Under the pieces are notes generated by a model. That model saw only the letters and a list, made by a program, of their open reading frames with translations, ran no database searches and was not told the origin of the DNA. Positions 17,317 to 23,721 of a stretch of 33,624 nt of DNA are shown here, one piece after another. The position numbers were made by a program, and so were the translations under genes. How positions within the stretch are numbered: position 1 is the first letter of the stretch; each line of letters begins with the position of its first letter. Source of the DNA: a virus; IMG/VR virus record IMGVR_UViG_3300048834_000264, positions 1 through 33,624 of that record; one strand, given 5' to 3'.

Positions 17317-18177
17317 ATGCTTGACGTAGGCATCAAAGAGACGACCAGCACGACCGGTCCCGGAACGGTCACGCTGTCGGCGGTTTCCAACTTCGTGCGA
17401 GTGTCTCAAGCCTTCGGTGTGGGCGATCTGGTGGCGTACTGCCTGACCAGCGGTAACGGAGATAAGGAGTGGGGAGTCGGAACGGCTGGTAGCGGGAATA
17501 CGCTATCGCGTGATTTCATCGATGCCACGCTGGTCGGCTCCACTTTCACACGGTCTGGGGCGACAGCCATCAGCTTGACAGGAACCAGCACCCTGATCGT
17601 GACTGAGCATGGTGACGCACCGGCCATATCGCGCCCGACGCTGAGTGTGCCGTTCATGACGCAATACCTCAGCCCATTCCTGGCCACCAACAACGCAGGA
17701 AGCACGCTGGTGATGGTCGCCGACCGGCTGTATGCCATCCCGTTCATCACGCCCGCATACACAGACGAGCTGACGGGCATCGCGCTGGTCGTCACAACGG
17801 TTGCGACTGGCACGGCATATGTCGGCATTGCAGAAAGCGCTCGATCTGCTGGCGGCTACCGTCCTGGCCGACTGCTCGGCCAGGCGCAGATCGACACCAG
17901 CACGAGTGGGATCAAGAGCGACACGGTGAACTATGTGCCGCGCCTGCGGACAGGGCACCTGTACTGGGCGCTCATCACCTGCACGGCGGCTCCTACGGTT
18001 CGCGGTATCACCTACCAGGCAGCCACGCCCATGATGGGCATCGGCACGGACGGCATCAACACCTGGAACATGCTCTACAAAACCCAGGCTGGACCGATCC
18101 CGTCTGACCTGTCTGCCGATGCATTCAGCGCTGTCACGGCAGGCTCAACCATCCCCAACATTCTGTTCACGACATGA
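17317..18177 (+). CDS. Structural or fibre protein
   Basis: 286 residues. The N-terminus (KETTSTTGPGTVTLSAVS, then WGVGTAGSGNTLSRDFI) matches a phage appendage module; the second half is beta-rich (TDELTGIALVVTTVATGTAYV, LRTGHLYWALITCTAAPTV). Codon use is less GC-biased than in the head genes. Probably part of a fibre or tail-tip decoration. Confidence 0.68.
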   Translation: MLDVGIKETTSTTGPGTVTLSAVSNFVRVSQAFGVGDLVAYCLTSGNGDKEWGVGTAGSGNTLSRDFIDATLVGSTFTRSGATAISLTGTSTLIVTEHGDAPAISRPTLSVPFMTQYLSPFLATNNAGSTLVMVADRLYAIPFITPAYTDELTGIALVVTTVATGTAYVGIAESARSAGGYRPGRLLGQAQIDTSTSGIKSDTVNYVPRLRTGHLYWALITCTAAPTVRGITYQAATPMMGIGTDGINTWNMLYKTQAGPIPSDLSADAFSAVTAGSTIPNILFTT

Positions 18178-18680
18178 GCCCGATCAACTACACCGAAAAG
18201 GGCATCGGTCTGCACGATGCCGTGCGTGCTGCCGGCTACCGGCTGGAGCAGGTCAATGGCGTGTGGGTGGCTGACGATGCTACGGCCGTGCAGGCCATCA
18301 TCGACGGCTACACACTGGCCCAGGCCATTGCATACAGGCAGGCCGAGTGCCTGTCCATTGCGAAAGCCCTTCGGGATCGTGTGATCGCCGGCATCAGCGC
18401 TGGCGAAATGGCTGGCTGGCCGATCAAGTTGGCAGAGGCGCGAGCCTTTGCGGCAGACCCGGCAGGTGCTCAGACGCCCATGCTGGCGGCCGAGGCGGCA
18501 GTGCGCGGCGTTACCGTGGCCGATCTGGTGGCCAAGGTGGGCGGAAACAGTACGCGCTTCGCAGCGCTGGAGGCAGCCATCGGCGGCGCCGATGGTCGAC
18601 ACCGGGACACCCTGGCCGCTATGACCACGTTTGATGATGTGGCGGCCTACGATCTGACGACCGGCTGGCCGGTGGTGTGA
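18174..18680 (+). CDS. Fibre-associated protein
   Basis: 168 residues: an N-terminal unit (GIGLHDAVRAAGYRLEQVNG) and a helical segment with VIAGISAGEMAGWPIKLAEA near residues 70-90, ending ALTT-type MTTFDDVAAYDLTTGWPVV. The pattern recurs in proteobacterial phages next to fibre genes. It may assist or cap the fibre encoded just upstream, with which it overlaps by 4 bases. Confidence 0.68.
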   Translation: MSPINYTEKGIGLHDAVRAAGYRLEQVNGVWVADDATAVQAIIDGYTLAQAIAYRQAECLSIAKALRDRVIAGISAGEMAGWPIKLAEARAFAADPAGAQTPMLAAEAAVRGVTVADLVAKVGGNSTRFAALEAAIGGADGRHRDTLAAMTTFDDVAAYDLTTGWPVV

Positions 18681-18684
18681 CGGC

Positions 18685-19857
18685 ATGAGCTTTGGCCTCA
18701 ATCCGTTTGGACTGGCTCCTTTCGGCCTGCCATATGAGGAGGCGGCAGGTGGTGGCGCAGGAGGCGTTGACGCCACCGGGTCGATGTCCACGGCGCCATC
18801 GGTTCTGTCATCTTCCGGGGCGCTTCCAGTAACGGGGTCCGCAATCCTGACCACGGGCTCCGCCACCATGGCGGCAGATGGCGCCCTGCAGGGATCGGCC
18901 GATGGTGCGGCCAGCATGTCCACAGCGCCGGCCGCGCAGGTGGCCACGGCCGACCTGCTCATCAGCGGCAGTGCGGCCATGGCCCCAGCACCGGCCACGC
19001 TGGGCGCATCGGGAGCGCTCGCCATCACGGGCAGTGCGGCCATGTCCACCCTGGCGGCCATGCTGTCGGCTTCTGGAGCGTTGCCCATTGGCGGCTCCGC
19101 GTCCATGCAGACCGGCGCTGCGGTCATGTCGGCAGGCGCCGCGCTAGGCTCAGACGCTACCGCCAGCGCGAGCATGGCCACCAGCCCGGCAGGCATGTCT
19201 GCCGCCGGCAGGCTCAACATCGCCGCCACGGCAGCGCAAACCACGGGCGCTGCGGTCATGTCAGCCACGGGCGACCTGGCTGGCATCGCTGACGGCAGCG
19301 CCAGCATGTCCACGGCACCAGCCACCGTGGCCGGTCAGGGATTGCTGCAGCTGCTGGCTGCAGCCGGCATGCAGACCAGCACGCCCATCCTGGTGGCTTT
19401 TGGCTCGGAGCCGAGCACCGGGTCGGACATCGACTGGACCGCGCCAGGCGCCCGCGCCACCGTTCCGCAGGCCAGCGTGCTGGCGCTTGTTACCGGCGCC
19501 GACATCACCGCCACCATCCCGGCCGCCAATGTGCGCGCCATCGTTCCATTCGCAGGAGCAGACATGGACATCATCAAGACCTTCGACCACCAGGCCGGCG
19601 ACACCGAGATCTACGAACTGGCCTACGGACCCAAGTACCTAGACCCGCTGGCCGATACGCCGGCCACCCTGGCCGCCTTCGCCGGTGGCCATGCTGGCAT
19701 CACGCCCGAGGTGTCGGTCGGTGCGGCCACCGATGCCACGGTCAAGTTCGCCGTGGACGGCACTGTCCCTGTCGGCAGTTACACCGTGAGCGCCCAGCTT
19801 GCCACTGCAGCCGGGCGAAAGAAGACCGCGGCGGTGCAGGTCAACGTCGAGGCCTGA
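18685..19857 (+). CDS. Repeat-containing structural protein
   Basis: 390 residues in three parts: a short N-terminus (SFGLNPFGLAPFGLPYEE), about nine degenerate 20-25-residue repeats from about 30 to 240 (approximate unit SASMSTAPATLSASGALAIT), and a C-terminal domain (about 290-390) with TFDHQAGDTEIYELAYGPKY and an Ig-like strand set. The repeat region is almost only Ala, Ser, Gly, Thr and Met. It is probably a virion surface or fibre-stalk protein; no named family recognised. Confidence 0.65.
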   Translation: MSFGLNPFGLAPFGLPYEEAAGGGAGGVDATGSMSTAPSVLSSSGALPVTGSAILTTGSATMAADGALQGSADGAASMSTAPAAQVATADLLISGSAAMAPAPATLGASGALAITGSAAMSTLAAMLSASGALPIGGSASMQTGAAVMSAGAALGSDATASASMATSPAGMSAAGRLNIAATAAQTTGAAVMSATGDLAGIADGSASMSTAPATVAGQGLLQLLAAAGMQTSTPILVAFGSEPSTGSDIDWTAPGARATVPQASVLALVTGADITATIPAANVRAIVPFAGADMDIIKTFDHQAGDTEIYELAYGPKYLDPLADTPATLAAFAGGHAGITPEVSVGAATDATVKFAVDGTVPVGSYTVSAQLATAAGRKKTAAVQVNVEA

Positions 19858-19858
19858 C

Positions 19859-20263
19859 GTGCTCGGCACCATCACGTCCGCGCTCTTTGGCGGCAGCGCC
19901 GTGCGCACCGTCGTCACGCTGCTGGCCGGCATCGCCATCGGCGGCTGGACTGGCTGGCAGGCGCAGGGCTGGCGGCAGGGCGATCTGCGCGCAAAGGCCA
20001 TCGAGCAGCAGGCGCGCGACCAGCTGCGCCAGATCGAGCACCGCGACCGCGCCAGCGCGGCCTACCAACAGGAGCAAGCCGATGCAGACCGTGAACACAT
20101 CAAGATCGTGGAGCGCGTGCGCGTCATCAATGCGGCGCCTGCTGCTGCTGGCCAGTGCCTGGATGCTGACGGCCTGCAGCAGCTGGGCGCCGCCATCGAC
20201 AACGGCGCTCCCCCCGCCGCCGGACCTGGCCCAGCCCTGCCCAGCGCTGGCCCGGCCAGCTGA
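19859..20263 (+). CDS. Rz: Inner-membrane spanin, Rz-like
   Basis: 134 residues from GTG 19859, directly behind the previous stop. One N-terminal membrane helix (about 14-33, TVVTLLAGIAIGGWTGWQAQ) is followed by a charged coiled coil in the periplasm (AIEQQARDQLRQIEHRDRAS). With the nested Rz1 lipoprotein it would bridge inner and outer membranes in the last step of lysis. The nested reading frame strongly supports the call. Confidence 0.82.
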   Translation: MLGTITSALFGGSAVRTVVTLLAGIAIGGWTGWQAQGWRQGDLRAKAIEQQARDQLRQIEHRDRASAAYQQEQADADREHIKIVERVRVINAAPAAAGQCLDADGLQQLGAAIDNGAPPAAGPGPALPSAGPAS

Positions 20264-20369
20264 CGGCACCCGCGCCGCCATGCTGACCTGGAGCACCGAA
20301 ACCGCCCGCGCCTACAACCGGTGCGCCGCGCGGCACCGGGCGCTGGTGGACGCATGGCCCGGCCAGTGA
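20130..20369 (+). CDS. Rz1: Outer-membrane spanin lipoprotein, Rz1-like
   Basis: 79 residues in the +1 frame inside Rz. A signal peptide MRRLLLLASAWMLTAC ends in lipobox LTAC with Cys16 as the lipidated residue. A Pro-rich stretch (STTALPPPPDLAQPC) follows, then a short helix. It starts inside Rz and ends 106 bases beyond it, an overlapped arrangement. Together the pair forms a complete spanin complex. Confidence 0.82.
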   Translation: MRRLLLLASAWMLTACSSWAPPSTTALPPPPDLAQPCPALARPADGTRAAMLTWSTETARAYNRCAARHRALVDAWPGQ

Positions 20370-20521
20370 CCGCGCCCAGCCGGCGCCAGGACAAAGCCGA
20401 GCGCCAGCGCGATCAGCGCCGTGTCGCCCGCGAGCGGCAGGCCCGCGAGGATCTGCGCCGACGCGCCGAGGTGCCCGAGCTGCTGCCGGTGCGCGATGAA
20501 GAGGGGCGTTACAGGCCCTGA
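20354..20521 (+). CDS. Small very basic protein, unknown function
   Basis: 55 residues, extremely Arg-rich and helical (RRQDKAERQRDQRRVARERQ), no Cys, no membrane segment. The start overlaps the Rz1 end by 16 bases in a different frame. It is the last plus-strand frame before the convergent minus-strand region. It could be a real late gene or an accidental frame; I do not recognise a family. Confidence 0.45.
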   Translation: MARPVTAPSRRQDKAERQRDQRRVARERQAREDLRRRAEVPELLPVRDEEGRYRP

Positions 20522-20716
20522 ACGAACACCGTTGCGCACGAAGCGCTTGATCCAGTGCCAGTACGCCTCCAGCGTTCGGCGGCTGTAGTGGCGCACGGCA
20601 ATGGCCTCGGCCACCAGCTGCTGCAGCCTTTTGGGTTGGGAGGCCTGGTGGTCGCATAACGCCGGTGCGGCGTCGTGCGTCATGGTGGCTGGTGCTTGTG
20701 GATCAAGGACTTGCAT
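20520..20716 (-). pseudogene. 5' remnant of an IntI-like tyrosine recombinase
   Basis: From ATG 20716, with GGAGG six bases upstream, the frame reads about 61 residues resembling the N-terminal SAM-like domain of integron integrases: PKRLQQLVAEAIAVRHYS at residues 28-45, RT at 47-48, AY at 51-52 and WHWIKRFVR at 53-61. Homology stops near 20534; the frame runs on only opposite the Rz1 region. The core domain and catalytic Arg-His-Arg-Tyr residues are absent. It lies where temperate phages often keep int, but its motif is of the integron type. It is probably not an active enzyme. Confidence 0.7.
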
Positions 20717-20771
20717 GTGGCCCTCCGGTGTTATCCGACGTGGGGTGTTCCCGAATTTGTGTTGAACAACA

Positions 20772-20981
20772 TCACTCGCTGATTCCGCGCAGGGTTTCCA
20801 GCGCCTGAACCATCGCAACCACGTCGCCGCTCATGACAGCGCGGTCGGCGGCTTGCAAGTCCTGTTCAATGAACATGGCTCCAATCGCTCCAGCGGGGCC
20901 TATTTCCTTGTAGTAGCCCAGCACCTTGCGAACCCGGGCCATTTCCTTCGGCAGTGCGTCTGCCAGTGTTTCAGTCGTCAT
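20772..20981 (-). CDS. Small cassette protein, unknown function
   Basis: 69 residues, helical: ADALPKEMARVRKVLGYYKE, then GAIGAMFIEQDLQAADRAVM and VAMVQALETLRGISE. I recognise a recurrent small phage/bacterial family without known role. It starts inside the end of the upstream zinc-ribbon gene (11-base overlap) and stops just before a half attC box (GTTCAAC in the gene direction). It is the second gene of the last cassette. Confidence 0.7.
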   Translation of the reverse strand: MTTETLADALPKEMARVRKVLGYYKEIGPAGAIGAMFIEQDLQAADRAVMSGDVVAMVQALETLRGISE

Positions 20982-21123
20982 CGTCTTCTTCCTCGGTTGA
21001 GTCTTCAATGTCGAACACCTCGCCACAGGCGGCGCAGCGTTCAAGGTTCTCGAAAGGCTGCACGCCGTCCCAGCCGCTGTCGTACTGGTAGTGCACCTTG
21101 CAGCCACACTTTGGGCAGGCCAT
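20971..21123 (-). CDS. Mini zinc-ribbon protein
   Basis: 50 residues with two Cys pairs (Cys3/Cys6 and Cys30/Cys33) in MACPKCGCK and ERCAACGEVF, and an acidic tail ending in four Asp. GGAG lies 9 bases before the ATG. The leader from the attC R' box to the ATG is nearly identical to that of the 21489-21707 gene. Probably a small zinc-binding adaptor; target unknown. Confidence 0.75.
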   Translation of the reverse strand: MACPKCGCKVHYQYDSGWDGVQPFENLERCAACGEVFDIEDSTEEEDDDD

Positions 21124-21143
21124 GTCTTTCTCCGGTGTGGGTT

Positions 21144-21203
21144 GTTCAACTCTGCGCGCCAGTCGGACCGCCTTCGGCGGCCCGCTGCGCTTCGGTGTTC
21201 GGC
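21144..21203 (-). repeat. attC-like site 12
   Basis: In the gene direction: R'' GCCGAAC (21203-21197), near-palindrome with a 9-bp stem (21164-21172 with 21176-21184, one mismatch), and R' GTTGAAC (21150-21144), which fits GTTRRRY. Nearly identical core to sites 6 and 10. Confidence 0.75.
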
Positions 21204-21207
21204 AGCA

Positions 21208-21411
21208 TCACTGCGGCGCCAGTTCTGGCATCGTGTTGCAAGTGAAGTGGCACACTGGGCACTCCTGTCCCCAGCCCCCCGCCGTCATTAATCCGTGTCC
21301 GTTTGGGCACATGCCGCTGCGGATCAAAAAATCGCTTTCGATGTAGCGTTCTTTGTCGCCTGGCTGTCCTCCAAGCACATCGATTCGGTCGGGGTCTGCT
21401 CTTTCAATCAT
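21208..21411 (-). CDS. Small cassette protein with zinc-binding pattern
   Basis: 67 residues with a likely zinc site: Cys35 and His39 (GMCPNGHG) with Cys51 and Cys54 (QECPVCHF). The N-terminus has ERADPDRIDVLGGQPGDKER. The leader contains GAAAGGA before the ATG. The gene stops 5 bases before attC site 12. Function unknown. Confidence 0.72.
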   Translation of the reverse strand: MIERADPDRIDVLGGQPGDKERYIESDFLIRSGMCPNGHGLMTAGGWGQECPVCHFTCNTMPELAPQ

Positions 21412-21431
21412 GGTGGTCCTTTCTCGGCAGT

Positions 21432-21484
21432 GCCGAACTGGTTAATCGACCGCACGCGGTGCGGCGGTCATCGTGGTGTTGAAC
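21432..21484 (-). repeat. attC-like site 11
   Basis: R'' GTTCAAC (21484-21478) fits RYYYAAC. R' GTTCGGC (21438-21432) is off consensus at one base. The centre has an imperfect GC-rich hairpin (GACCG at 21448 with CGGTC at 21465). Weaker than its neighbours but correctly placed between two small genes. Confidence 0.6.
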
Positions 21485-21488
21485 AACA

Positions 21489-21707
21489 TCAATACTCGAC
21501 GCGGGCAAGCTCGAACTCATGGCCGCAGTATTCGCAGGTCAACTCGTGGCCTTCCAGCTTGTCCCATGCATTCGTGAAGATGTGCCTAGATATGTAGTTC
21601 TCGCTGTCGTGCTCCGGGCCTGAAATGTCGTTGGCCTCGTTGCACTTCGGGCAGTCAACGTACAGCGACCAATCAAGCTGGGCCACTGGCTGGGTAAGTT
21701 GTGTCAT
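21489..21707 (-). CDS. Small zinc-ribbon protein
   Basis: 72 residues. Two CxxC pairs, Cys19/Cys22 (VDCPKCNEAND) and Cys58/Cys61 (LTCEYCGHEFE), flank an acidic linker. This is a typical small phage zinc ribbon. The leader has ACACCGGAGAAAGAC before the ATG, shared with the 20971-21123 gene. The stop lies 5 bases before site 11. Confidence 0.75.
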   Translation of the reverse strand: MTQLTQPVAQLDWSLYVDCPKCNEANDISGPEHDSENYISRHIFTNAWDKLEGHELTCEYCGHEFELARVEY

Positions 21708-21727
21708 GTCTTTCTCCGGTGTAGGTT

Positions 21728-21787
21728 GTTCAACTCTGCGCGCCAGTCGGACCGCCTACGGCGGTCCGCTGCGCTTCTGTGTTCGAT
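21728..21787 (-). repeat. attC-like site 10
   Basis: R'' ATCGAAC (21787-21781), a perfect 9-bp central stem (21748-21756 with 21760-21768, loop TAC), and R' GTTGAAC (21734-21728). The core is the same as in site 6 over more than 35 bases. Confidence 0.78.
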
Positions 21788-22080
21788 GACTCGCGCCCGA
21801 TCCGTGCCCGCGCCTCCCAGGCGTGGCCGTTATCGGTCCAGCTTGCAGCCATCGCGCCGCAGCAAAGCGAGCACCACCGGTAGCTCATAAGCGCGCCGTC
21901 AAACACTGCCGCCAGAAGCCTAACGCGCTCTCCGGGTGTGATTTCTTGGCGGCACATGCCGCAGGTGCCACCCCTGCGCGCCGTACCGATCTTGTCTTTC
22001 AGAACCCGGTCGCCCGGCGATCCGAAGTCACCTTCAAACGGGTTGACCTTCAAGCATTCAGCTTCGTCAAAAATCATCAT
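21730..22080 (-). CDS. Cys-rich cassette protein
   Basis: 116 residues. A zinc-finger-like set: Cys40/Cys43 (GGTCGMCRQEI) and Cys70 with Cys73 or Cys74 (YRWCSLCCGA). The last 18 residues (SSNTEAQRTAVGGPTGAQ) are encoded by the attC site itself, as seen in many cassette proteins. The start ATG sits just downstream of the R' box of site 9, with GGAG overlapping that box. Function unknown. Confidence 0.75.
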   Translation of the reverse strand: MMIFDEAECLKVNPFEGDFGSPGDRVLKDKIGTARRGGTCGMCRQEITPGERVRLLAAVFDGALMSYRWCSLCCGAMAASWTDNGHAWEARARIGRESSNTEAQRTAVGGPTGAQS

Positions 22081-22132
22081 CGAACTCTCCTATCGAGCGG
22101 ACCCGTTGGGCCGCTCATTGCCAGTGTTAGGC
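22079..22132 (-). repeat. attC-like site 9
   Basis: R'' GCCTAAC (22132-22126) matches the consensus perfectly. R' GTTCGAT (22085-22079) is one base off. A 6-bp central stem (22095-22100 with 22111-22116) is present. Confidence 0.72.
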
Positions 22133-22305
22133 GCTATCCTGAATTCGCACCAAAACGCAATGATTGCAGGTGGCATCATCCACGCTGATACAGCGCTGGT
22201 TGATTCGGCCAGCCTGCGTGCGCAGTCCTCGCACCCATCACGCCAGCCTTCCTCGTCGTCACCAACACCAGCGCACCGCGCAACGTCATTCGGTAGCGTT
22301 ACCAT
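22090..22305 (-). CDS. Small cassette protein
   Basis: 71 residues. The central GWRDGCEDCARRLAE carries a CxxC pair (Cys25/Cys28), followed by a hydrophobic patch (VSAWMMPPAIIAFWCEF). The C-terminal APNTGNERPNGSAR is encoded within attC site 9. GGAGG stands in the leader just after the R' box of site 8. Not a recognised family. Confidence 0.68.
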   Translation of the reverse strand: MVTLPNDVARCAGVGDDEEGWRDGCEDCARRLAESTSAVSAWMMPPAIIAFWCEFRIAPNTGNERPNGSAR

Positions 22306-22320
22306 TTCTCAATCCTCCGC

Positions 22321-22380
22321 GCCTAACCCGGCGCTCGTTCGGATGGGCCTGACGGCCCGCCGCAAAGCTCGGCGTTAGCG
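22321..22380 (-). repeat. attC-like site 8
   Basis: R'' CGCTAAC (22380-22374), central stem GGGCC/GGCCC (22345-22349 with 22354-22358), and R' GTTAGGC (22327-22321), a perfect consensus. One of the clearest attC boxes in the array. Confidence 0.78.
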
Positions 22381-22611
22381 GGCACGGATCGCATCTGCGC
22401 ATTCGTGGCATGCAGACCACGGCGTTCCGTTATTCGGGCCCTGCACGGCTGCGGCATGAACTTCGCAAGCAAGCGCGCAAGACATCCGTTCCTGTTTTAC
22501 CGCCGCCTCCCATGCACGGGCAGCGATTGAGTAGAAAATAGATTCTCTCCTCATGTTGGACCCCGCTCCCGCCTTCTTCATTTCTCTCACCCACCACTCA
22601 TCAAACGTCAT
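22375..22611 (-). CDS. Small phage-type cassette protein (FDxWW family)
   Basis: 78 residues. It starts FDEWWVREM, with AARAWEAAVKQERMSCALAC in the middle and SACHECADAIRAR at the end; Cys45/Cys49 and Cys68/Cys71 may bind metal. The layout resembles the 23009-23305 protein (FDSWW, then REAWIAATKIERERC). I place the start at 22611, where GAGG is 9 bases upstream; ATG 22620 would add MNE and is also possible. Function unknown. Confidence 0.7.
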   Translation of the reverse strand: MTFDEWWVREMKKAGAGSNMRRESIFYSIAARAWEAAVKQERMSCALACEVHAAAVQGPNNGTPWSACHECADAIRAR

Positions 22612-22635
22612 TTCGTTCATCCTCGCGGGCTTGCC

Positions 22636-22695
22636 CGCTAACAGGGCGTTCAAGCCGAACCCGCTTCGCGGGTCGGCTTAACTTCGGTGTTGACC
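22636..22695 (-). repeat. attC-like site 7 (aadA-like architecture)
   Basis: A 13-base arm (22652-22664) pairs with 22668-22679 around loop TTC, leaving one unpaired base (22658), the type of extrahelical base that guides attC recombination. Outer boxes in the gene direction are GGTCAAC (22695-22689) and GTTAGCG (22642-22636). From memory, the string GTTCAAGCCGA and the CGCTTCGCG centre resemble attC sites of aadA cassettes. Confidence 0.82.
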
Positions 22696-22955
22696 GGCAC
22701 GTCGGGCACCCAGCGAGGGATGGTGTACATGTCGGTGTAGGGCTCGTTGAAAAACGGGTCTTCTGCGCTGTAGCAAGCGCCGGCTGCAATGGTTTCTGGT
22801 GCGTCGAGTGGTCCGCAGCAGCGCGGCTCTTCGCTGACGTCGAATCGGTCGGTGTCGAGTTCGGGCGGTGAGTAGCTGTGGCTCACGCACTCGAACCAGT
22901 AGCCGCGCGCCAGCATCTTGGCGTTGTCCATCAATATGGCGACAGTTTTGGTCAT
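22650..22955 (-). CDS. Small cassette protein
   Basis: 101 residues. It begins MTKTVAILMDNAKMLARGYW and has a Cys pair in EEPRCCGPLD and an acidic, aromatic-rich centre (NEPYTDMYTIPRWVPDVP). The C-terminal NTEVKPTREAGSA is encoded within attC site 7. The leader has GAAAG but no strong ribosome site. Not recognised. Confidence 0.7.
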   Translation of the reverse strand: MTKTVAILMDNAKMLARGYWFECVSHSYSPPELDTDRFDVSEEPRCCGPLDAPETIAAGACYSAEDPFFNEPYTDMYTIPRWVPDVPVNTEVKPTREAGSA

Positions 22956-22980
22956 GGTTTTCTTTCTTCGGCTGGGTTCC

Positions 22981-23039
22981 GGTCAACTAGGCGCGCCAGT
23001 CGGACCGCCTACGGCGGTCCGCTGCGCTCTGTGTTGGGC
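22981..23039 (-). repeat. attC-like site 6
   Basis: R'' GCCCAAC (23039-23033) matches the consensus. A perfect 9-bp stem (23001-23009 with 23013-23021, loop TAC) follows. R' GTTGACC (22987-22981) is one base off. Shares its core with sites 10 and 12 and its R'' flank with site 3. Confidence 0.78.
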
Positions 23040-23305
23040 TGCTCAAACCACCGTTCTCCCATGCGCAAGGCTTCCGCGCAGTCTTCTGCCCCGCAGGCTT
23101 CGGCGTCATGAAAGTCCGCGTCCTCTGTGTCGGTTTTTGCCAGTGATGCCGCTTTTTCTGCGTGGTATGCCTGCACCCGTTCGCAAACCTTTGTGCACCG
23201 CTCCCGTTCAATCTTTGTTGCTGCAATCCAAGCTTCGCGGGCGTCGATCTTCACAATCGTAGGAATCATGTGGCGTATGCCTTCCCACCAGCTATCAAAG
23301 TCCAT
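23009..23305 (-). CDS. Small phage-type cassette protein (FDxWW family)
   Basis: 98 residues. FDSWWEGIRHMIP at the N-terminus, then a helical REAWIAATKIERERCTKVCE and an acidic tail with Cys71/Cys76. It shares the FDxWW start and the ExAW..A....ER..C...CE pattern with the 22375-22611 protein. The last residues (QPNTERSGPP) lie within attC site 6, where the stop codon sits in the loop. GGAG in the leader follows the R' box of site 5. Confidence 0.73.
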   Translation of the reverse strand: MDFDSWWEGIRHMIPTIVKIDAREAWIAATKIERERCTKVCERVQAYHAEKAASLAKTDTEDADFHDAEACGAEDCAEALRMGERWFEQPNTERSGPP

Positions 23306-23326
23306 ATTGATCCTCTCCGGGCATCA

Positions 23327-23368
23327 GCCCAACTCTTAAATCGAACCGACGCCGGGGCGAGGTTCATC
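23327..23368 (-). repeat. attC-like site 5, short or degenerate
   Basis: R' GTTGGGC (23333-23327) is perfect. The R'' candidate GATGAAC (23368-23362) is poor, and the site is only about 42 bases with a 5-bp stem (23343-23347 with 23361-23365). It overlaps the end of the 23336-23617 gene. Probably a partly eroded or very short attC. Confidence 0.5.
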
Positions 23369-23617
23369 GGTGGGGTTGAGCTTCACGTCTGCCAGTTCGT
23401 AGTCAAACGACTCCAGCACAGTGCCCTGAGCGATGGCTCGGCTCATGCCGAGCACCTGGCCCCAGCGAACACCCTCCACCTCGCAAGGCCACTCGCCATC
23501 GTGTTTTGCTTCGTCACGGTAGTACTCAAGGTCTGCAAGTGCTGCGGCCTTCGCCTCTTCGGCTGTGTCGTGAAACAGAATGCCGTTGTCGTCGGTGAAG
23601 CTGAAAAATGGTTTCAT
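23336..23617 (-). CDS. Small phage-type cassette protein
   Basis: 93 residues: MKPFFSFTDDNGILFHDTAE, then AAALADLEYYRDEAKHDGEW and a strand-rich second half with EGVRWGQVLGMSRAIAQGTV. This is a known style of small early phage protein, without a named role. GGAG 8 bases before the ATG. The leader begins GTTGGGCTGATGCCC, shared with the next cassette downstream. Confidence 0.72.
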   Translation of the reverse strand: MKPFFSFTDDNGILFHDTAEEAKAAALADLEYYRDEAKHDGEWPCEVEGVRWGQVLGMSRAIAQGTVLESFDYELADVKLNPTDEPRPGVGSI

Positions 23618-23636
23618 CGTGTTCTCCAGGGCATCA

Positions 23637-23721
23637 GCCCAACTCTGTGCTCCAGCGAACTGCCAGAGCGTGGTTTCAATCGGTGCGCCCAGCGGGCAGT
23701 CGCTGAGCGTCGGTGTTCTGT
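23637..23721 (-). repeat. attC-like site 4
   Basis: The longest site, 85 bases. R' GTTGGGC (23643-23637) is perfect; R'' ACAGAAC (23721-23715) is weak. Inner arms CTCCAGCGAACTGCC (23650-23664) and GGCAGTCGCTGAG (23695-23707) pair with bulges. It encodes the C-terminal tail of the methyltransferase. Confidence 0.68.

Noticed and set aside
20520-20771. A complete attC or attI next to the IntI remnant
   Set aside because: Only one clear box (GTTCAAC, minus strand, 20767-20761) is present; no partner R' box was found before the remnant start.
20312-20818. Full 168-codon minus-strand frame as an intact integrase
   Set aside because: Only about 34 residues (28-61 from ATG 20716) resemble an integrase. 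The rest is opposite the Rz1 region and lacks catalytic residues.
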